From Vreelandella subglaciescola (GTDB taxonomy: Bacteria; Pseudomonadota; Gammaproteobacteria; Pseudomonadales; Halomonadaceae), in NCBI RefSeq assembly GCF_900142895.1, contig NZ_LT670847.1, positions 1,116,001 through 1,180,000 of the forward strand: a stretch of DNA of 64,000 nt, given 5' to 3'. Shown here piece after piece: positions 19,775 to 28,639 of the stretch. The notes beneath the pieces were generated by a model. It was not told the origin of the DNA. It was given only the letters and a program-made list of their open reading frames with translations, and ran no database searches. The position numbers and the translations under genes were made by a program. Position 1 is the first letter of the stretch; the number at the start of each line of letters is the position of its first letter.

Positions 19775-21151
19775 ATGTCTTCTCGCAGTACTGACGAAGT
19801 GAATAACTTTCTCGAGCAGCATCCAGATATTTCTAGCATCGACCTGCTGATCAGCGACCTCAACGGCGTAGTACGCGGCAAGCGCATACCCAGAGACAAC
19901 CTCGTAAAGGCCTGGCTCGACGGCATTTTTTTGCCAGCATCGTTATTCGCCCTCGACACCCTCGGCAACACCGTTGAGGAAACCGGGATAGGGCTTGATA
20001 TTGGTGACGGCGACCGAGTATGCCGGGCAATTCCCGGCACACTGATGCCCACTCCCTGGCTGCGCAATGGCAAACACGCCCAGCTGCTGATGAGCATGGA
20101 AGAAAACGACGGCAGTCCATTTTTCGCCGATCCTCGCCAGGTGCTGTCACGCATGCTCAAGCGTATGGGTCGGCGCGGCCTGACGCCGGTAGTGGCGCTA
20201 GAGCTGGAATTTTATCTGGTCGACCGCCAGCGCAACGATCTAGGCATGATTCAGCCGCCCTGCTCACCATCCAGCGGCGAGCGGGCTACTCAGAGCCAGC
20301 TGTATTCAATCAGTGAGCTGGACGAGTACGCCGAATTCCTGGAAGACATCCAGCAAGCGGCAAAGGTTCAGAACCTGCCGCTGGACACCACGCTGAAGGA
20401 GTGTGCTCCCGGTCAGTTCGAGATCAATCTGATTCACTGCGATGATGTGCTAGTGGCCTGCGACAGCGCCGTACTACTCAAGCGCCTGATCAAGGGCGTG
20501 GCACTCACGCATGGCTTCGAGGCCACCTTCATGGCCAAACCCTATGGCAATGAAGCTGGTAACGGCACCCATGTACACATAAGCATGGTCGACGAAAGCG
20601 GCCACAATGTGTTTGCCGCCGACGATGGTCATGAGCTGGGCACCCAGACCCTGAAGCAAGCGGCCGCTGGGCTGCTTGCGCTGATGCCGGCTTCCATGGC
20701 GCTGTTTGCGCCCAACCTGAATTCCTATCGTCGCTTCCAGCCGGGGCTCTATGTGCCGATGACTCCGACTTGGGGTCATGACAACCGCTCGGTGGCGATT
20801 CGCATCCCCTCCGGCCCCAACGAGGCGCGCCGCATCGAGCATCGTGTCGCCGGCGCCGACGTTAATCCTTATCTGCTGTTGGCCACCCTGCTGGCCGCTA
20901 TCGATCACGGCTTGAGCCAGGAGTTGACGCCCGACAAGGCGATCACCGGCAATGCGTACGACCAGCACGCGCCGAGCCTGACCAACAGTTGGTCTCAGGC
21001 GCTTGATCTGCTCGAAGAAAGTCAGTCGCTGACCGAGGCGCTAGGTAAAGATTTTTTGCACGTGTTCATCGCCAACCGCCGAGCCGAGCGTGACCTAGCC
21101 ATGCGGAAAGTCAGTCAGCTTGAATACGACTGGTACCTACGCCACGTCTAA
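19775..21151 (+). CDS. puuA: Gamma-glutamylpolyamine synthetase (glutamine synthetase family)
   Basis: This ATP-dependent ligase of 458 residues joins glutamate to putrescine, cadaverine or a related amine, the entry step of the Puu pathway. It has the glutamine-synthetase fold: N-terminal LLISDLNGVVRGKRIPRDNL, the metal-site segment VALELEFYLVDRQ, ATP-site GNGTHVHISMVDESG and the C-terminal FAPNLNSYRRFQPG and EHRVAGADVNPYLLLAT. The RGKRIP variant near the N-terminus is typical of PuuA-like enzymes rather than GlnA. The amine actually used is inferred from neighbours. Confidence 0.92.
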   Translation: MSSRSTDEVNNFLEQHPDISSIDLLISDLNGVVRGKRIPRDNLVKAWLDGIFLPASLFALDTLGNTVEETGIGLDIGDGDRVCRAIPGTLMPTPWLRNGKHAQLLMSMEENDGSPFFADPRQVLSRMLKRMGRRGLTPVVALELEFYLVDRQRNDLGMIQPPCSPSSGERATQSQLYSISELDEYAEFLEDIQQAAKVQNLPLDTTLKECAPGQFEINLIHCDDVLVACDSAVLLKRLIKGVALTHGFEATFMAKPYGNEAGNGTHVHISMVDESGHNVFAADDGHELGTQTLKQAAAGLLALMPASMALFAPNLNSYRRFQPGLYVPMTPTWGHDNRSVAIRIPSGPNEARRIEHRVAGADVNPYLLLATLLAAIDHGLSQELTPDKAITGNAYDQHAPSLTNSWSQALDLLEESQSLTEALGKDFLHVFIANRRAERDLAMRKVSQLEYDWYLRHV

Positions 21152-21296
21152 GCGGCTTTTCGAATACTCAAGCCTCTTCCTTATTTGCTACTCATTTATC
21201 AAAACCAAGGGACAACAGGATGACAATCATAATATTCCCTGCTTCACCCTTCTTGGCCGACATGCACCTCCTAACAGCACCTGCAGGAGGTCAGCC

Positions 21297-22781
21297 ATGA
21301 GCCATACAAACCACGCCTTTGCACCCTCCTATCCTACCCAGCGAGGCAAGGGCAAGACGCTGATGCTGGTGACCGGCATATTCGCCGCGGTGGCCAGCCT
21401 AACTCTCTATCATGAAGCCGGCACCGAGTTTGGCTGGATCAGCATAATGCCTTCGCTGATCGTGCTAGTGGTGGCCATTTCCACCCATCGCACACTGGAG
21501 GCGTTGGCCATCGGCGCGCTGTCCGGGTTAATCATGCTGCAGCCAGATGACTTCATCGGCGAGCTGGCCGATATCTCGCTGTCAGTGATGATGAACGAGA
21601 CCATCGCTTGGCTGATTCTAGTCTGCGGACTGATGGGTGGCTTCATCGCTATGCTCGAGAAATCAGGCTGCACAATGAGCTTCAGCCACTTCATGTCTCG
21701 CCTAGTTAAAACGCGGCGTCAGTCACTGCTCAGCACCGCCACGTTGGGCGTGATGATCTTCATTGACGACTATCTCAATGCTCTAGCCACGCCCGCAGCC
21801 ATGAAACGCCTCACTGATCGCTTCGGTGTGTCCCGAGAAAAACTGGCCTACATTGTTGACTCCACGGCCGCACCCATCTGCATTTTAGTCCCGATCTCAA
21901 CTTGGGCAGTCTATTTCTCCGAGCTACTTGAAACTAACGGCGCTACCGAAAGCGCCGGCATGTCACTCTATATACAGTCGATTCCCTTTATGCTCTATGG
22001 CTGGGTAGCCATAGGACTAGTGCTGTTAATGGCCACCGGTAACATGCCGGACTTTGGACCGATGAAAGCTGCCGAGGCCCGCGCTCAAGCCGGCCAACCA
22101 ATTCCCGATGGCGCGCCCGATGTTGAACTGGATACCGATGACGCCCCCCGGACTAGCCCTTGGGTCGGCATGCTCAATTTCCTGGTACCGATGGCAGTGC
22201 TAATCGGTGCCAGCGCTTGGTTCGAGATCGACCTACTTAAGGGGGTGATTGTAGCGACCCTATTTACCATCCTACTCTACCTGATCCAGCGTCTAGCCAC
22301 CTTCAACACTCTAATGGACGCTATCATGGATGGCTTCCGTACCATGATGCTTCCACTGGCTATCGTAGCTGTGGGCTTTGTACTACGCGAAATCAACGAT
22401 CAGCTGGGCATGACCACCTTCTTGATTGATTCCCTAACCCCCTATATGACGGTCGCCTTGCTGCCAGCCATCGTCTTCCTATCCATGGCCGTAGTAGTTT
22501 TCGGTACCGGTTCTTCCTGGGGTGTGTTCGTGATTTCGATCCCTATCGTGGTCCCAATTGCACAACACATGGATGCACCTATGCCCTTGATCATCGGAGC
22601 GCTACTCTCCGCCTCGAGTTTCGGCAGCCATGCCTGCTTTTTCTCCGACTCTTCAGTCCTCTCCGCCCAAGGAAGCGGTTGCCAGCCGATGCAACACGCG
22701 CTTACCCAGTTCCCTTATGTCTTGCTGGGAGCCGGCATCACCACTTTGGGCTTTCTAGCGTTAGGCTACCTTATGACCTAA
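21297..22781 (+). CDS. NhaC family Na+/H+ antiporter-like transporter
   Basis: This inner-membrane protein has 494 residues and about 11-12 hydrophobic segments. MIFIDDYLNALATPAAMKRL, then VDSTAAPICILVPISTWAVY and the C-terminal FGTGSSWGVFVISIPIVVP are conserved in NhaC-type carriers. The start at 21297 is set by a near-ideal AGGAGG seven bases upstream; the frame is open further up into puuA but without a ribosome site. It lies between puuA and puuB, so it may bring in the amine or amino acid in exchange for cations. That role is inference from context. Confidence 0.85.
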   Translation: MSHTNHAFAPSYPTQRGKGKTLMLVTGIFAAVASLTLYHEAGTEFGWISIMPSLIVLVVAISTHRTLEALAIGALSGLIMLQPDDFIGELADISLSVMMNETIAWLILVCGLMGGFIAMLEKSGCTMSFSHFMSRLVKTRRQSLLSTATLGVMIFIDDYLNALATPAAMKRLTDRFGVSREKLAYIVDSTAAPICILVPISTWAVYFSELLETNGATESAGMSLYIQSIPFMLYGWVAIGLVLLMATGNMPDFGPMKAAEARAQAGQPIPDGAPDVELDTDDAPRTSPWVGMLNFLVPMAVLIGASAWFEIDLLKGVIVATLFTILLYLIQRLATFNTLMDAIMDGFRTMMLPLAIVAVGFVLREINDQLGMTTFLIDSLTPYMTVALLPAIVFLSMAVVVFGTGSSWGVFVISIPIVVPIAQHMDAPMPLIIGALLSASSFGSHACFFSDSSVLSAQGSGCQPMQHALTQFPYVLLGAGITTLGFLALGYLMT

Positions 22782-22804
22782 GATTTCTTAGCTGTCACAA
22801 ACTA

Positions 22805-22844
22805 CAGCGCCTTGACCATTATTGACCTAGGCGCTGCTTCTCTT
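22805..22844 (+). terminator. Rho-independent terminator after the NhaC-like gene
   Basis: CAGCGCCT at 22805-22812 pairs perfectly with AGGCGCTG at 22829-22836 and is followed by CTTCTCTT. It sits 24 bp past the stop codon at 22781, which suggests that the puuB genes are transcribed separately. Confidence 0.65.
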
Positions 22845-22897
22845 ACAGTAGCCGATATGACGGCGGTGAGAGGAAAGGTTTTGCAAATCGTTTTTTC

Positions 22898-22914
22898 ATA
22901 TTTTTGGAAAATAT
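22898..22914. promoter_or_regulatory. Palindrome upstream of the first puuB-like gene
   Basis: ATATTTT-tgg-AAAATAT is a perfect 7+3+7 palindrome in a strongly AT-rich stretch (22880-22950), about 90 bp before the start at 23002. It could be an operator or part of the promoter. No binding protein can be named from the sequence. Confidence 0.4.
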
Positions 22915-23001
22915 TGCATATCATTATTTCTTTTTTTCATTAACACCAACCCCGTAGCATAGAGGAATGAGTGTTAAGTAAAGCTTCCACTGGAGATTTC
23001 A

Positions 23002-24294
23002 ATGAACGCCACATCATTTTCGCAACATGCTGCGTCTTGGTACGCTGCTACGGCTAATTCGGCGTCTGAGCGCCAGGCCCTACAGGGCGAGGCCCACTGC
23101 GATGTGTGTGTAGTCGGTGCTGGTTTCACTGGTATTTCTGCGGCCCTGCACTTGGCCGAAAAGGGGCTTAAAGTGATTGTATTGGAGGCTTCGCGGGTGG
23201 GCTTTGGAGCCTCAGGTCGCAACGGTGGACAGATCGTCAATAGTTACAGTCGTGATATGGACGTAATCGAGACTAAGTATGGTGAGCAGACTGCCCGAGC
23301 ATTAGGGGATATGGCCTTCGAAGGCAATCGTATCATCCGTGAACGAGTGGATACATACAACATCGATTGCGACCTGCGCGATGGTAACCTCTTTGCCGCT
23401 TGCAATGACAAGCAACTGCGAGGGTTGCGTGAGCACAAGGCCCTCTGGGAGCGCTACGGCCACGACCGGCTAGAGATGCTCGAGGGCAACACCTATCGCC
23501 GCGAGGTGTCCAGCGACCGTTATGTGGGCGCCCTAGTGGATCATTCGGGCGGCCATCTGCATCCGCTCAATCTGGTGCTTGGTCAGGCCGCAGCGTTTGA
23601 GTCTATGGGAGGCGTTATCTATGAGCAAACACCCTTAGTCAAATTGGAGCACGGTAGTCCTGTGACACTAAGAACCCCCGAGGGTGAGGTTAATGCCGAG
23701 CGTGTGGTGATGGCTGGCAATGCCTATCTGAGCGGCGTGCTGCCCGAACTTGAAGGTAAGTCCATGCCCTGTGGGACGCAGGTCATCACCACTGAGCCGC
23801 TGGACGAGGCGCAAGCGAAGGAGGTGCTGCCCAACGGCATGGCCGTCGAAGACTGCAACTACCTGCTCGACTACTACCGGCTGACCCGTGACAATCGCCT
23901 GATATACGGCGGTGGTGTTAACTATGGCGGCGAAGACCCAGCCGATATTGAGGCTTTAATTCGCCCCAAACTGGAAAAGACCTTTCCCCAACTCAAAGGG
24001 GTGAAGATCGATTATGCTTGGAGCGGGACATTCCTGATGACGCTCAACCGTCTTCCACAGTTAGGTGTACTTAATGACAACGTCTACTTTGCTCAAGGTT
24101 ATTCTGGCCACGGAGTGACTTGTACCCACTTGGCCGGGCGGTTGATCGCTGAAGTAATGACCGGGCGTGACGAGCGATACGATGCCTTCGCCGGGCTGCC
24201 TCATATGCCCTTCCCCGGCGGACGCTTGCTGCGCGTGCCGCTCTCAGCCGTCGGTGCCTGGTATTACCAGACACGCGACCGACTTGGTATCTGA
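23002..24294 (+). CDS. puuB: FAD-dependent oxidoreductase, gamma-glutamylputrescine oxidase-like (copy 1)
   Basis: This 430-residue DAO-superfamily flavoenzyme is expected to oxidise a gamma-glutamylated diamine to the aldehyde. The FAD motif is DVCVVGAGFTGISAALHLAE, followed by FGASGRNGGQIVNSYSRDM. The C-terminal part has KIDYAWSGTFLMTLNRLPQL and FAQGYSGHGVTCTHLAGRL, typical of PuuB. A related gene follows 180 bp downstream in the same direction. The aldehyde dehydrogenase PuuC needed next is not in the window, though GabD-like enzymes sometimes fill in. Confidence 0.88.
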   Translation: MNATSFSQHAASWYAATANSASERQALQGEAHCDVCVVGAGFTGISAALHLAEKGLKVIVLEASRVGFGASGRNGGQIVNSYSRDMDVIETKYGEQTARALGDMAFEGNRIIRERVDTYNIDCDLRDGNLFAACNDKQLRGLREHKALWERYGHDRLEMLEGNTYRREVSSDRYVGALVDHSGGHLHPLNLVLGQAAAFESMGGVIYEQTPLVKLEHGSPVTLRTPEGEVNAERVVMAGNAYLSGVLPELEGKSMPCGTQVITTEPLDEAQAKEVLPNGMAVEDCNYLLDYYRLTRDNRLIYGGGVNYGGEDPADIEALIRPKLEKTFPQLKGVKIDYAWSGTFLMTLNRLPQLGVLNDNVYFAQGYSGHGVTCTHLAGRLIAEVMTGRDERYDAFAGLPHMPFPGGRLLRVPLSAVGAWYYQTRDRLGI

Positions 24295-24473
24295 GTTAGG
24301 AACGCAGTGGCCGTCCGGCGTCAGAACAACCCGTGGTCTTGAACTACCTCAGCCCCATGAATTATGAGCTGGCAACCCGTGCTCCTGAGCTCACGCAATA
24401 AGTGCAGAAACTCCGTACATTCGCCGGCCATGTGACCAACTACGAACATCATAGCTAATATGGAGATCGTGTG

Positions 24474-25784
24474 ATGACTCTGCAGAAGCATCCTTATGCC
24501 GGCGATGGCAACCACACCGCAAGCTATTATGCTGCCTCCGCCAACCCCGCGCCGGAGCGGCCGGAACTGATCGGTGACCACCAGATCGATGTCTGCATCA
24601 TTGGTGCCGGTTATAGCGGACTATCGACCGGTCTGCACCTCGCAGAAAAAGGCTACAAGGTAGCCATCATTGAGGGTGCGCGTATCGGTTGGGGCGCCTC
24701 GGGGCGCAACGGCGGGCAGATCGTCAACGGGTTGAACGCCAGTCTACAGACGATCAAAAAGCGTTATGGGCAGGACACCGCGACATTCGTTGCCGGCATT
24801 GTGCAGGAGGGCAGCAAGATCATACGCGAGCGGGTCAACACCTATAGTATTAAGTGCGACCTGAAGGACAAGAACATCTTTACCGGTCTGACAAGCGCTC
24901 ATATGAGCGAATTAGAAGAGCGGATGAATCTCTGGGCCGGCTACGGCATCAAGAACCAAGAAATGCTGGATAAGGATCAGGTGAAGAAGCATGTGAACTC
25001 TGACGTCTATGCCGGAGGGCTGATCGATCATTCCGGCGGTCATATGCATCCGTTGAACCTGGCTCTCGGCGAGGCGGCAGCGTTTGAGAAGAACGGCGGC
25101 TTAATCTATGAGATGTCCCCGGTGATCGACGTAGATCATGCTGCGGCACGGCCTGTGGTCAGAACCTCCAAAGGGACAATGACCTGCAAGACTCTGGTCC
25201 TTTGCGGCAATGCCTATCTGGGTCACGTGGTGCCGACGTTGACATCGCGAGTGATGCCGGTGTCAACTCAGGTGATGGCGACTGAGCCTTTGGGCGAGGC
25301 GCGCGCACACGATCTGATGCCGACAGACACATGCGTCGAAGATATCCGCTATATCCTTGATTACTATCGCCTGTCTGGCGACAAACGAGTGCTGTTTGGC
25401 GGCGGCACGGTTTATGGTGGAGCAGACCCCAGCGACATCAAAGCCAAGTTGCAGCGCAACATGAACAAGGTGTTCCCGCAACTCAAAGGGGTCAAAATCG
25501 ACTACGCTTGGAGCGGTAATTTCGCCCTCTCGTTCAGCCGCGTTCCACAAATGGGTCGCATCGGTAACAACACCTATTTTGCGCATGGCTATAGCGGGCA
25601 TGGCGTCACAGGGTCGCACACCTTCGGACGCATCTTGTCCGAGGCGATCGACGGCGACCTGACCCGGTTCGACGTCTTCGCCAAGGTGCCGTGGCTCTCA
25701 TTCCCCGGTGGGCGCATGTTTCGCGTTCCTTATTCTATGATGGGCTCATGGTGGTATGGATTGCGCGACAAATTTAGCATATGA
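24474..25784 (+). CDS. puuB: FAD-dependent oxidoreductase, gamma-glutamylputrescine oxidase-like (copy 2)
   Basis: This second DAO-family flavoenzyme has 436 residues from the ATG at 24474, with GGAG upstream. It parallels copy 1 from end to end: DVCIIGAGYSGLSTGLHLAE, WGASGRNGGQIVNGLNASL, LIDHSGGHMHPLNLALGEAA and KIDYAWSGNFALSFSRVPQM. Many substitutions separate the two copies, so the duplication is old or one copy was acquired. Two oxidases beside one synthetase suggest different gamma-glutamyl amines, for example putrescine and cadaverine. That division is an inference. Confidence 0.87.
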   Translation: MTLQKHPYAGDGNHTASYYAASANPAPERPELIGDHQIDVCIIGAGYSGLSTGLHLAEKGYKVAIIEGARIGWGASGRNGGQIVNGLNASLQTIKKRYGQDTATFVAGIVQEGSKIIRERVNTYSIKCDLKDKNIFTGLTSAHMSELEERMNLWAGYGIKNQEMLDKDQVKKHVNSDVYAGGLIDHSGGHMHPLNLALGEAAAFEKNGGLIYEMSPVIDVDHAAARPVVRTSKGTMTCKTLVLCGNAYLGHVVPTLTSRVMPVSTQVMATEPLGEARAHDLMPTDTCVEDIRYILDYYRLSGDKRVLFGGGTVYGGADPSDIKAKLQRNMNKVFPQLKGVKIDYAWSGNFALSFSRVPQMGRIGNNTYFAHGYSGHGVTGSHTFGRILSEAIDGDLTRFDVFAKVPWLSFPGGRMFRVPYSMMGSWWYGLRDKFSI

Positions 25785-25819
25785 CGCTAGTTTTGCCGGG
25801 TATCGGGCACAGCCGCCGT

Positions 25820-26280
25820 TCACGCAGCCTTGGCCAAGATCATCGGCAATAGATCCCAGATCTGATCAGCATCCATCAGCGGCCGCCTGAAATCGAAGAC
25901 CGCCTGATGCCGAGGCACTGGGAAGTGCGACATGATAATCGGCGCCAATAATGGTTCTGCCGTTAAAACGCTGGTTGGGCGCACCACGAGCTTGATCATC
26001 CTGACCAAGTCGGATGGCACCACGACGACGGCCGCGGCCGTCGGATTCAGCGATAAGCTGAACGAAGTACCGCGAGCTCTGCGGCTGAGCATGTGACCCT
26101 CATGGCCCCTGGCAACGTGGCTCCAACGAGAACACCAATGGCCTCTTGCGGCAATACCTGCCGAAAGGTACCGATCTCTCGGTCTACAGCCAGTAAAAGT
26201 TTGATGCCATCGCCGATTCACTGAACACACGACCTCGCAAGACGCTGGACTGGCGAACGCCAGTTGGCCACTACATTCTT
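25820..26280 (+). pseudogene. IS30 family transposase remnant
   Basis: Pieces of an IS30 transposase core can be read in shifting plus-strand frames. ISIHQRPPEIEDRLMPRHWE starts near 25865, MIIGANNGSAVKTLVGRTTS at about 25931, [12 protein letters not shown] up to the TGA near 26096, and from 26110 [20 protein letters not shown], then a TAA, then LNTRPRKTLDWRTPVGHYI. One frameshift, an internal deletion between LRLSM and WQRGS, and an in-frame stop make it dead. It fills most of the 617-bp gap between copy 2 of puuB and the DUF1499 gene, and marks a visible change to more GC-rich DNA on its right. Confidence 0.85.
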
Positions 26281-26401
26281 ACGAAAGCGTATTATCCGGT
26301 GCGAGCTCGCATTGCCTTGGCAGTTTGCCCGGCCAGATGGCCTGTGCAAGTCTGGCCGCCAGATGCCAAGCTATACCTATTTGAACCAACAAGGACTAAC
26401 G

Positions 26402-27175
26402 ATGGCAACACAATCGATTATCGACCGCCCCACCAAAAGCGCCGTGCCGCGCCGGCTGGCATGGCTCAGCGTGCTGTTACTGCTCGCCGCCGCGCTGCTG
26501 CTCGCCGCTGCCGGCCCCGCGTACCGCTCGGAAATGCTGGAACTTGGCGATGCCTTCAGCCTGCTGCGCTATGCCACCTATACCGCCATGGCGGCCGCCG
26601 CCGTGGGGCTTATGGCGCTGCTGGCCGGCATCATCAAGCGTCGTTTTGGCCCGGGCTTTACCGCCGTACTGGTTATCGCCTGCGCCGTGGCCGTCCTCTA
26701 TGTGCCGTGGCAACACTGGCAGCGCGCCCAGGCGGTGCCGGCCATTCATGACATTACGACCGACATGGACAACCCACCGGCGTTCACCGCGCTGGCCAAT
26801 GCCCGCGAAGAAGCCCCGAACGAGATGGAGTACCCCGGCGAAAGCACCGCCGAGCAGCAGCGCGCCGCCTACCCCGAGATTCAACCGCTGACCCTTGATG
26901 CGCCCATGAACACGGTGCTGGCGGCTGTGCAGGCCGAAATGCAGGATGCCGGCTGGCAAATTGTTGATGTCAGCCAGAATCATATCGAAGCGACCGCCAC
27001 GACCCGCTGGTTCGGTTTCAAGGATGACGTGGTGGTGCGGCTAAGCGAGGAAGACAGCGCCACGCGGGTAGATATGCGTTCGGCCTCACGGCTGGGCAAA
27101 AGTGACGTGGGCACCAACGCCGCCCGCGTGTACACCTTCCTCAATGCGCTCAAGGCGCGACTGACGCAGAGCTGA
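26402..27175 (+). CDS. DUF1499 domain-containing membrane protein
   Basis: This 257-residue protein has three N-terminal membrane segments (about residues 18-40, 57-80 and 88-105) followed by a soluble domain. In that domain HIEATATTRWFGFKDDVVVRL and RVDMRSASRLGKSDVGTNAA match DUF1499, a family of unknown function. I chose the ATG at 26402; the frame is open further upstream but runs into IS30 debris. Its stop codon directly abuts that of the convergent SDR gene. The function is not known. Confidence 0.85.
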   Translation: MATQSIIDRPTKSAVPRRLAWLSVLLLLAAALLLAAAGPAYRSEMLELGDAFSLLRYATYTAMAAAAVGLMALLAGIIKRRFGPGFTAVLVIACAVAVLYVPWQHWQRAQAVPAIHDITTDMDNPPAFTALANAREEAPNEMEYPGESTAEQQRAAYPEIQPLTLDAPMNTVLAAVQAEMQDAGWQIVDVSQNHIEATATTRWFGFKDDVVVRLSEEDSATRVDMRSASRLGKSDVGTNAARVYTFLNALKARLTQS

Positions 27176-27805
27176 TCAGGCCATGACCTCGGCGGCGCTG
27201 CGCGTGCCGTCAAGCAGCGTGAACTCCGTGTTTTCCAGTACCGCGTGCTGCACGGCGTAAAGCAGCGCGCAGGCCACGTTGGCGCGAGAAATCCGGTTGT
27301 CGCCAGCTTCGTCAACGCTTGCGGCAAATAACTCGGTGGCAGCGTCATCGCTCAGCCGGCCTGGCTTGAGGATGACATGGGGCAGCGGGCTTAGCCGCAG
27401 GTGCGCATCGGCGGCAAACTTGGCCGCCATGTAGGGGCGCAGTTTTTCCGGCGCGGTCATGGGGTCTTCCGCGCGCATGGCGCTGACCATGATGAAGCGT
27501 TTGAGGCCCTTCTCAGCGGCGATACCCGCCGCCCGAATGGCGCCGTAAAGATCAATCATCAGGGTTTTATCCGGCCCGGTATCAGGGCCGGAGCCGGCGG
27601 TAAAAACAACCTGCTCGCAGCCGTCAAACGCATGGGAAAAATCTCCCTCCAGATCAGCGACAACCGTGTCAATTCCGCGCTCGGCAAACCAGCCGGTCTG
27701 TTCTTCACGGCGCACCATCGCCTTGACCGGCTCCCCCGCCTTTTGGGCACGTTCGCAAAACTGTTTGCCGATCTGGCCGTTGGCGCCGATTACCAATGTG
27801 GTCAT
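27176..27805 (-). CDS. NAD(P)-binding protein, atypical SDR (NmrA/YwnB-like)
   Basis: The 209-residue product has a Rossmann fold with the nucleotide motif TTLVIGANGQIGKQFCERA at the N-terminus, then VVFTAGSGPDTGPDK and KRFIMVSAMRAEDP, as in the atypical SDR group related to NmrA and human BLVRB. The classical YxxxK pair is replaced by YMAAK near residue 125, with S near 107, so oxidoreductase activity is plausible. The substrate is unknown. It is convergent with the DUF1499 gene. Confidence 0.85.
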   Translation of the reverse strand: MTTLVIGANGQIGKQFCERAQKAGEPVKAMVRREEQTGWFAERGIDTVVADLEGDFSHAFDGCEQVVFTAGSGPDTGPDKTLMIDLYGAIRAAGIAAEKGLKRFIMVSAMRAEDPMTAPEKLRPYMAAKFAADAHLRLSPLPHVILKPGRLSDDAATELFAASVDEAGDNRISRANVACALLYAVQHAVLENTEFTLLDGTRSAAEVMA

Positions 27806-27950
27806 ATTGCCTCCTGTCTAATCACTGCTTTTACGGCCTTTGATACGCGCCGCTACCATTGTGTATGCGGCCACTTGCCGCCCGCTTCAACCAGACGCAT
27901 AACGAGGCATCGTGTTAAATTGTGACCACTTTTTTGATCGGCGAGGCACT

Positions 27951-28007
27951 ATGCTGCGTATATCCAACCATTCTGCGTATATCTAACCATGCTACGTATA
28001 TCCAATA
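27951..28007 (+). repeat. Three 19-bp tandem repeats over the arfB start
   Basis: Copies begin at 27951, 27970 and 27989. They read ATGCTGCGTATATCCAACC, then ATTCTGCGTATATCTAACC and ATGCTACGTATATCCAATA. The third holds the arfB start codon. The first also has an ATG, with GAGG five bases upstream, and opens an 11-codon frame (MLRISNHSAYI) that stops at 27984-27986, two bases before the arfB ATG. The best ribosome site therefore serves the mini-frame, not arfB itself. Confidence 0.85.
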
Positions 28008-28402
28008 ACGTGATACTGGCCGATTGGGAAATCCACATCGAACAAATTCGCGCGCAAGGTTCCGGCGGACAAAACGTCAACAAGGTGGCGTCCGCCGTCC
28101 ACCTGCGCTTTGATATTCAGCGCTCGACGCTGCCGCCCTTTTACAAGGAGCGGCTGCTGGAACTGTCTGATCAGCGCATTACCCGCGACGGCGTGATTGT
28201 GATCAAGGCGCAGAAACACCGTACTCTTGAGCTGAATAAAGAGGATGCGCTGGCGCGCCTGAAAGCGCTGATTAAAAGCGCGGCGGCAGAGCAAAAAGCC
28301 CGCCGCCCGACCCGACCCAGCCGCAACGCCAAGCGCAAACGCGTAGACAGCAAAACACGCAAAGGCAAAACCAAGGCGCTGCGCGGCAAGGTCAAGCTCT
28401 AA
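27989..28402 (+). CDS. arfB: Alternative ribosome-rescue factor ArfB (peptidyl-tRNA hydrolase)
   Basis: This 137-residue protein releases peptides from ribosomes stalled on broken mRNA. The catalytic GGQ is G26-G27-Q28 in RAQGSGGQNVNKVASAVHLR. The basic C-terminal tail (ARRPTRPSRNAKRKR through KTKALRGKVKL) is the one that enters the empty mRNA channel. Start MLRISNNVILADWEI matches E. coli YaeJ. Translation may depend on the upstream 11-codon frame created by the 19-bp repeats. DUF1289 follows 26 bp downstream. Confidence 0.95.
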   Translation: MLRISNNVILADWEIHIEQIRAQGSGGQNVNKVASAVHLRFDIQRSTLPPFYKERLLELSDQRITRDGVIVIKAQKHRTLELNKEDALARLKALIKSAAAEQKARRPTRPSRNAKRKRVDSKTRKGKTKALRGKVKL

Positions 28403-28428
28403 CGATAAGCATCAAGAGGCGAACGACG

Positions 28429-28626
28429 ATGCCCGGAACACTCCCCGAGCGCCCGCTTTCACCGTGCGTGCAAATCTGTCAAATACATCAACCCAGCCAG
28501 ACTTGCCAAGGCTGCGGGCGCACGCTGGATGAAATTGCCTGCTGGAGCCAGATGACCGAGGCGGAAAAGGCCCCGGTATGGGAACGGCTGGAAGCAGAAG
28601 GTCACGCAACGCCCGTTAACGCATAA
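28429..28626 (+). CDS. DUF1289 domain-containing protein
   Basis: This small protein of 65 residues has the cysteine pattern C13, C17, C26 and C29 in SPCVQICQIHQPSQTCQGCG, followed by RTLDEIACWSQMTEAEK, which defines DUF1289. The cysteines probably bind a metal. The function is unknown. It is probably co-transcribed with arfB, and the IS605-type element begins immediately downstream. Confidence 0.88.
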   Translation: MPGTLPERPLSPCVQICQIHQPSQTCQGCGRTLDEIACWSQMTEAEKAPVWERLEAEGHATPVNA

Positions 28627-28639
28627 GCTACTATGCTGG

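Noticed and set aside
26264..26401. N-terminal extension of the DUF1499 gene
   Set aside because: The extra codons overlap the IS30 debris and lack family similarity; the ATG at 26402 gives a proper membrane N-terminus.
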